A stretch of DNA of 11,050 bases from Pseudomonadales bacterium (GTDB lineage Bacteria > Pseudomonadota > Gammaproteobacteria > Pseudomonadales > Litorivicinaceae), in assembly GCA_012269655.1 (NCBI GenBank), contig JAAXJV010000246.1, forward strand, positions 1 to 11,050. The letters run 5' to 3'. Shown here piece by piece: positions 6,331 through 11,050 of the stretch (the stretch's first letter is position 1; every line of letters starts with the position of its first letter). Under the pieces are notes generated by a model. It saw only the letters and a program-made list of their open reading frames with translations, made no database searches and was not told where the DNA came from. The position numbers and the translations under genes were made by a program.

Positions 6331-6944
6331 CTCGCGAGCGCGGCAGTATTTTGATCGTGAGTTTGGGCCTGTTGGCCATCTTGACGCTGATCGGTCTGTC
6401 TGGTGCCAACACCACGACATTAGAAGAGCGCATGTCGGGTAATTTCCGAGATCAGCAAGTCGCATTTCAATCGGCCGAGGCCGTCCTCGCGGATGCGGAA
6501 TCTTGGATCGAGGCGAACGATCTCGCGACAATCACCGGCCCCGATACGGCCTGCATTTCGGGCCAGTGCTTCGACAGCAACTGCAGTAATGGTTTGTGTT
6601 TCAACGGCACGCAGGCCAACACTTATGGACAGTGTCAGCATGTCGAGCCGCAATCCCCTGTGTGGGCGCGAGACAACGCCTTGGATGTGTTCAACACCCC
6701 TTCGCGTTATCGCACGGCTAGTCAGAATTCTGAACTGGATGGCTCACAGGGTGGCGGCCGTTACATCGTCGAGTTTCTGTGTTTTATGCGCCTGGATCCT
6801 GAACAACCCGAGTCGGCCGCGTTGCACGGCTCTTCTGCATTTTTTCGCGACTACGCCGAGGTCTATCGGATTACGGCGATGGGATTTGGGGCCACCCCCA
6901 ACGCGCGCAGTGTCGTTCAATCCACTTACAGGAAGGTTCGATGA
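6327..6944 (+). CDS. pilX: Minor type IV pilin PilX (GspK-like)
   Basis: This 205-residue PilX-family minor pilin starts with leader MTRERG and mature S-I-L-I-V. It therefore lacks the Glu at position 5 that the other three prepilins in this operon carry. Absence of Glu5 is a known trait of the tip-most pseudopilin GspK, to which PilX is compared, so this fits a tip position. The family block TTTLEERMSGNFRDQQVAFQSAEAVLADAE (29-58) is clear. Residues 76-91 hold four cysteines at exact five-residue steps (C76, C81, C86, C91), with further cysteines at 103 and 152. ATG 6327 overlaps the pilW stop as ATGA and has AAGGA at 6315-6319. The C-terminus (YRITAMGFGAT...VVQSTYRKVR) is the usual PilX ending and overlaps pilY1. 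Confidence 0.92.
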   Translation: MTRERGSILIVSLGLLAILTLIGLSGANTTTLEERMSGNFRDQQVAFQSAEAVLADAESWIEANDLATITGPDTACISGQCFDSNCSNGLCFNGTQANTYGQCQHVEPQSPVWARDNALDVFNTPSRYRTASQNSELDGSQGGGRYIVEFLCFMRLDPEQPESAALHGSSAFFRDYAEVYRITAMGFGATPNARSVVQSTYRKVR

Positions 6945-9900
6945 TGAAACATAGGTTTTGGTTACTGGCCGGACTGTTCAGTACTGCGGCAGGGGCGGTT
7001 AACACCAGTGCGGACTATCGTGCGTTGCCGGCCGTATTAAGCGGCGCGGGGACCCCGATCGTGATGCTGGCAATGAGTCAAGACCACCAGCTCTTTTACA
7101 AGGCGTATACCGATTGGGATGACTTAGACGGTGATGAGCTTGCGCAGGCCGAAACCACGTATACTCACAGTGTTGAATATTTTGGCTACTTTGATCCGGA
7201 CAAGTGTTACGTCTATGACGAAGTTGATGAAGTGTTCCGGCCCGATGCCGTCACCACAGACCGCTACTGTAACGGTGTCGGTGCATCCGATCAGTGGTCG
7301 GGCAACTTTTTGAATTGGGCCACCACCACCCGAATCGATGCGGTCAGAAAAATCCTGTATGGCGGCAGCCGAGTCGCCAAGCAATCGAACGGTGATTGGA
7401 CGCTTGAGCATCAATGGCCATCGGATCAAGACTTACCTAATGAAACCATTCTAGAACGGGCTTACCTGCCCAACGACGCGCACAGTTTTGCCAAATATTA
7501 TTCCGGGCAAGACTTGGGTGGCGGTCTCAACGATATTGCTCGCTTAACGCCCTTTTCCCCTGCATTAAGCGGTGATGCCAGTGAAGTGGGCGTGACGCTA
7601 TGCAATACCACTCGACAAGGGTCAGGCTTCTCGCAAAACGCGACCGCGGGTCCTCGCTTTGCAGTGGCTCGGGGTAATCACAGTTTATGGAATGCCAATG
7701 AGCGCTGGCAGTGCTTGTGGTCGAACGAAAAGAGTGCGAGTAACGGCAATAACGCATCAGTCAGCGGGATTGATGCGAGCTCATCCAACCCTTCTTTGAA
7801 TGACCATTCGACAAATGACAATTTTACGGTTCGGGTCGAAGTCTGTGATCCATTGCTGTTGGGTAGCGAACGCTGCAAGCAATATCCCGACGGCACCTAT
7901 AAGCCAGTGGGGTTGTTACAAGAGTATGGCGATGACGATCGTGTTTGGTTTGGGTTGTTAACCGGTAGCTACCGGGCCAACAAATCCGGCGGCGTGTTGC
8001 GTAAGAATCCGGGTTCGCTGGCTGACGAGATTGATGTCGGCGGGTCAGGTCGGTTTTTGTCCTCACCTAGTGCCGGTAGCATCGTGACCACGCTCGATGC
8101 CATGCGGCCCTACGGTTACAACCAAGAGATTGGTTATTACAACGACAGCACTAACGACAACTGCAAATGGGGACTCAACAGCTTTACTAACGACCGGTGT
8201 CGTAACTGGGGTAACCCGTTGTCTGAAATTGTTCTGGAGTGTTATCGCTATTTGGCCGGCGCCCAGCCCAATCCTAATTTCACGGCCCGGGACGATCTGT
8301 TGCCCAATTTATCTGCCGATAGCCCATTAAAAAATCTGGTCAGTGCCAGTTGGGCAGATCCCCTAACCGAATCTAACGCCTGTGCCAATCTCAATGTCAT
8401 CGCCTTTAACGCGTCTACCAGTTCGTACGATACAGACGAGCTGTCTGGGGTCAGCGATCTCAACACCTCTCAATCTGCCGATCAATTGACCGATGTGGTG
8501 GGTGCGGGCGAGGGCATACATGGTCAACAAGCCTTTGTCGGCCGGGTCAATGGCGATACGGACGAACTGTGCACGCCGAAAACCATTTTCGCGTTGAGTG
8601 AAGTGGAGGGCACCTGCCCGGATGCGCCGCGACTGGAAGGGGGTTATCAGGTGGCGGGCCTCGCTCATCATGTGAGCCAAACCGATATCCGGCCGGATAT
8701 CGACGGCGTTCAGTCAATTACCACTTATGGAGTGGCCCTAACGCCGACTTTACCCAAGGTCCAGATCCCCGTGCCTGAAAGCAGTCCCCAGCAGTTCGTG
8801 ACGATATTACCTGCGTGTTACAACGATTCAGTCGGTGGAAACTGCGGCTTGGTGGATTTCAAAATTACCCAGGCATTCAGCGAATCTGGAGGGATCGGCA
8901 GCGGCGCGTTTTACGTGAACTGGGAAGATTCAGAACAGGGCGGTGACTATGACCAGGACATGTCGGGTGTTCTGACGTACCAGATCGATAAAGACAGCAT
9001 TACCGTGACTACCAATGTCTTTGCCGAGTCCACGCCTTACAAAATGGGATTTGGTTTTGTGATCAGTGGCACGACCAAGGACGGCTTCCATGCGTATAGC
9101 GGCATTGAAGGGTTTAGCTGGACAAATCCGACAGGAGCGACTGGATGTAGCAGTTGCCAGCGATCGGACTCGGCAGAAAGCTATGCCTTTGATCTCGGGT
9201 CGAATACTGCGCAACTACTGGAACAGCCACTTTATTACGCCGCGAAATGGGGAGGGTTTAGTGACTCAGATGGGGATGGAACCCCCAATTTGGTGCCCGA
9301 ATGGGACCGCAAAGACAATTCAACCGGCGCCTTTGCACCAGACGGTATTCCCGATAACTACTTTCTAGCAATCGATCCCGCACAATTGAACGCTCAACTG
9401 GCCTTGGTGCTGGAAGACATCATTAACCGCACTGCAGCCGGAACCGGCGGGGCGGTGGTGGCCAATTCAGTCAGCGGACTGGGTGCGGTCTATCAAGCGC
9501 TGTATCAGCCACAGTACAAGTCCGGTGAAGACTCAGTGGATTGGGTCGGGTTAGTTCACGCACTGTTTATCGACGATAACGGGCTGTTACGGGAAGACAG
9601 CGATCAGGATGGCCAACTGGATGGATACGCGGTCGACTACGTGGTTGATGTCAGTTACGACGAGCTGAGCGACACCACCCTGGTGACTCGCTTTACCAGT
9701 GCAGACGGCGGCGCAACGCTATCACAGGTCGGTGACCCTGTGCCGCTCGATCAGTTGCTACCGATTTGGAATGCCAGAGACGAGCTGGCGCGAGTGGTTG
9801 ATGTTCAAAACCAGCGCGATTACACCGTCAATGCTCAGACTCGTCGTCATATTTTAACCAGTTCGGGGCCGGGTGCTGACGGCCGAATCAGCCAAGCGCA

Positions 9901-11050
9901 GGTGGTCGATTTTCTTCCCTCAACTTTTTCGGCGAGTGCCGCGTTACAGCGGGCTTTGAATTTACCCGCAGGCATCGATCAGACTCATCTTATTCATTGG
10001 GTTCGCGGCGAGGATCAGTCGAATTTCCGCTCAAGGACGGTCGATTTTCTCGACGATCCAGGTGATGAAGTCTGGCGGCTGGGCGATGTGATTCATTCAA
10101 CTCCAACCCCGGTCGGTGCGCCGCAGGCGGGTGATGATGCCTTGTACGGGGATGTCAGCTATCAGGCATTTAAATCCCAATACGCAGAACGCCGCACAGT
10201 GGTTTATGTCGGTGCCAACGACGGCATGCTGCATGCCTTCAACGGTGGATTCTGGAATGAGTCCACTCAGAGTTTTTCAGTTGTGTCACCGGACGGCAAC
10301 GCGACTGAGCACCCACTAGGCAGTGAGTTATGGGCCTATGTTCCCTTTAATCTGTTGTCTCATCTTAAGTGGCTGGTGGAAGAAGATTATCCCCATGTGT
10401 ATTACGTGGATGGCCCGCCCAAGGTGTTTGATGCGCGAATCTTTAATGAAAACGATATCGATCACCCTGGTGGCTGGGGCACCGTTTTGGCCGTCACGAT
10501 GCGGTTCGGAGGCGGTGCTTACTATGTCGATTGGGATGGTGTATCTGGCAATGGACCAAGCGGATCGGATGCCGAGATGCGCATGCGCTCCAGTTTGGTG
10601 TTGTTTGATGTGACTAATCCCGAGCAACCGCCTCAACTCATGGCAGAGCTAACCGATGACCAGTTGGGTGACTTCTTTTTTACGACCAGTCAGCCGGCTT
10701 TAATTCGCAATCATCAGGCGGGCACAGGCGCGGACTGGGAAAACCCCGCGACCAATGATTGGTCCCTGGTGTTTGGTGCAGGTCCCAATAGCTTGAGTGC
10801 CGCAACCACCTCCAGTGCGGCACAGGTGTTTGTTCTGGATTTGGGAACATTGGACTTTAAGTTGGGCTATGCCCCGCAAGTCCTGGCGGATGAAACCGAG
10901 ACCTTTGCGGGTAATTTCACCGCTGTGGATTGGACGCTGAATGGTGCAACCGATGCCGTCTATTTCGGTTTGGCCGGGGGCGATGCCTTGACGCCGTCGG
11001 GCGGCGTTCAACGTTTGTCGATTGATGAAGCAGGCGACATGGCATTAAGC
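6941..11050 (+). CDS. pilY1: PilY1/PilC-type pilus tip adhesin and assembly factor, 3'-truncated
   Basis: This is a large exported protein at the type IV pilus tip, involved in assembly, retraction control and adhesion in relatives. The frame is open from ATG 6941 to the window end: 1370 codons with no stop, already longer than P. aeruginosa PilY1 (about 1160). A Sec signal peptide is visible (basic MMKHR, then FWLLAGLFSTAAGA, likely cut after Ala19). N-terminal family segments include QDHQLFYKAYTDWDDLDGD (47-65) and NFLNWATTTRIDAVRKILYGG (122-142). No MIDAS-type DxSxS follows a hydrophobic strand there. GYQVAGLAHH and DIRPD occur mid-protein. Two Asp-rich loops follow: DSDGDG (775-780) and an EF-hand-like DSDQDGQLD (886-894), the latter placed like the PilY1 calcium site. 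The C-terminal beta-propeller begins near WRLGDVIHSTP (~1045) with VVYVGANDGMLHAFN (1087-1101) and is cut by the window. ATG 6944 is an equally plausible start. Confidence 0.95.
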   Translation, partial: MMKHRFWLLAGLFSTAAGAVNTSADYRALPAVLSGAGTPIVMLAMSQDHQLFYKAYTDWDDLDGDELAQAETTYTHSVEYFGYFDPDKCYVYDEVDEVFRPDAVTTDRYCNGVGASDQWSGNFLNWATTTRIDAVRKILYGGSRVAKQSNGDWTLEHQWPSDQDLPNETILERAYLPNDAHSFAKYYSGQDLGGGLNDIARLTPFSPALSGDASEVGVTLCNTTRQGSGFSQNATAGPRFAVARGNHSLWNANERWQCLWSNEKSASNGNNASVSGIDASSSNPSLNDHSTNDNFTVRVEVCDPLLLGSERCKQYPDGTYKPVGLLQEYGDDDRVWFGLLTGSYRANKSGGVLRKNPGSLADEIDVGGSGRFLSSPSAGSIVTTLDAMRPYGYNQEIGYYNDSTNDNCKWGLNSFTNDRCRNWGNPLSEIVLECYRYLAGAQPNPNFTARDDLLPNLSADSPLKNLVSASWADPLTESNACANLNVIAFNASTSSYDTDELSGVSDLNTSQSADQLTDVVGAGEGIHGQQAFVGRVNGDTDELCTPKTIFALSEVEGTCPDAPRLEGGYQVAGLAHHVSQTDIRPDIDGVQSITTYGVALTPTLPKVQIPVPESSPQQFVTILPACYNDSVGGNCGLVDFKITQAFSESGGIGSGAFYVNWEDSEQGGDYDQDMSGVLTYQIDKDSITVTTNVFAESTPYKMGFGFVISGTTKDGFHAYSGIEGFSWTNPTGATGCSSCQRSDSAESYAFDLGSNTAQLLEQPLYYAAKWGGFSDSDGDGTPNLVPEWDRKDNSTGAFAPDGIPDNYFLAIDPAQLNAQLALVLEDIINRTAAGTGGAVVANSVSGLGAVYQALYQPQYKSGEDSVDWVGLVHALFIDDNGLLREDSDQDGQLDGYAVDYVVDVSYDELSDTTLVTRFTSADGGATLSQVGDPVPLDQLLPIWNARDELARVVDVQNQRDYTVNAQTRRHILTSSGPGADGRISQAQVVDFLPSTFSASAALQRALNLPAGIDQTHLIHWVRGEDQSNFRSRTVDFLDDPGDEVWRLGDVIHSTPTPVGAPQAGDDALYGDVSYQAFKSQYAERRTVVYVGANDGMLHAFNGGFWNESTQSFSVVSPDGNATEHPLGSELWAYVPFNLLSHLKWLVEEDYPHVYYVDGPPKVFDARIFNENDIDHPGGWGTVLAVTMRFGGGAYYVDWDGVSGNGPSGSDAEMRMRSSLVLFDVTNPEQPPQLMAELTDDQLGDFFFTTSQPALIRNHQAGTGADWENPATNDWSLVFGAGPNSLSAATTSSAAQVFVLDLGTLDFKLGYAPQVLADETETFAGNFTAVDWTLNGATDAVYFGLAGGDALTPSGGVQRLSIDEAGDMALS
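8683..8702. repeat. Perfect 20-bp palindrome inside pilY1
   Basis: CGATATCCGG at 8683-8692 is followed directly by its exact reverse complement CCGGATATCG at 8693-8702. In frame it encodes the conserved D-I-R-P-D-I segment of PilY1, whose near-symmetric protein sequence partly explains the symmetry. No function is claimed. Confidence 0.5.

Noticed and set aside
7772..7786. DASSS in PilY1 as a MIDAS motif
   Set aside because: It sits in an Asn/Ser-rich low-complexity loop around residue 278 and not after a hydrophobic beta strand, so it is probably a chance match.
8097..8330. Short + and minus frames within pilY1 that might suggest a frameshifted or separate gene
   Set aside because: The PilY1 frame is continuous without a stop from 6941 to the window end, with family motifs before and after this stretch.

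Overview
The window reads as chromosomal DNA of a gammaproteobacterium. It has mid-50s GC by eye, dense same-strand gene packing, the housekeeping order ileS-lspA-fkpB-ispH, and a Pseudomonas-type minor-pilin cluster. The genus cannot be fixed from the sequence alone. Every gene found lies on the + strand, and I saw no RNA gene, mobile element, CRISPR array or interrupted gene.

Bases 1-4210 are a housekeeping operon. It holds the 3' five-sixths of ileS (isoleucyl-tRNA synthetase), then lspA (lipoprotein signal peptidase), fkpB (SlpA-type FKBP peptidyl-prolyl isomerase) and ispH (last enzyme of the MEP isoprenoid pathway). Neighbouring genes overlap by 4 or 20 bases, so translation is probably coupled.

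Bases 4211-4337 are the only real intergenic gap (127 bp), and it carries most of the regulatory interest. Two identical 9-bp direct repeats (ACCGTTCGG) are separated by exactly 12 bp. This is the architecture of a LytTR-family response-regulator site, and it resembles the AlgR boxes of Pseudomonas. Further on lie a weak promoter-like stretch, a short inverted repeat, and a 9-bp hairpin whose 3' arm contains the Shine-Dalgarno of the next gene.

Bases 4338-11050 are a type IV pilus minor-pilin/adhesin operon: a FimU/FimT (GspH-family) prepilin, PilV, PilW, PilX, and a very long PilY1-type tip adhesin cut by the window end after 1370 codons. All junctions are 4-base NTGA overlaps. The minor pilins prime pilus assembly and form the tip complex that carries PilY1. 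A major-like minor pilin (pilE) would be expected just downstream of the window. Gene content and adjacency resemble the Pseudomonas aeruginosa fimU-pilVWXY1Y2E / ispH-lspA-ileS neighbourhood, but here both blocks run in the same direction with the regulatory gap between ispH and fimU.

I did not find a wholly unknown system. The observations most worth a second look are the LytTR/AlgR-like repeat pair, the hairpin over the fimU ribosome-binding site, the PilY1 N-terminus without a recognisable MIDAS, and a Cys-x4 ladder in PilX.
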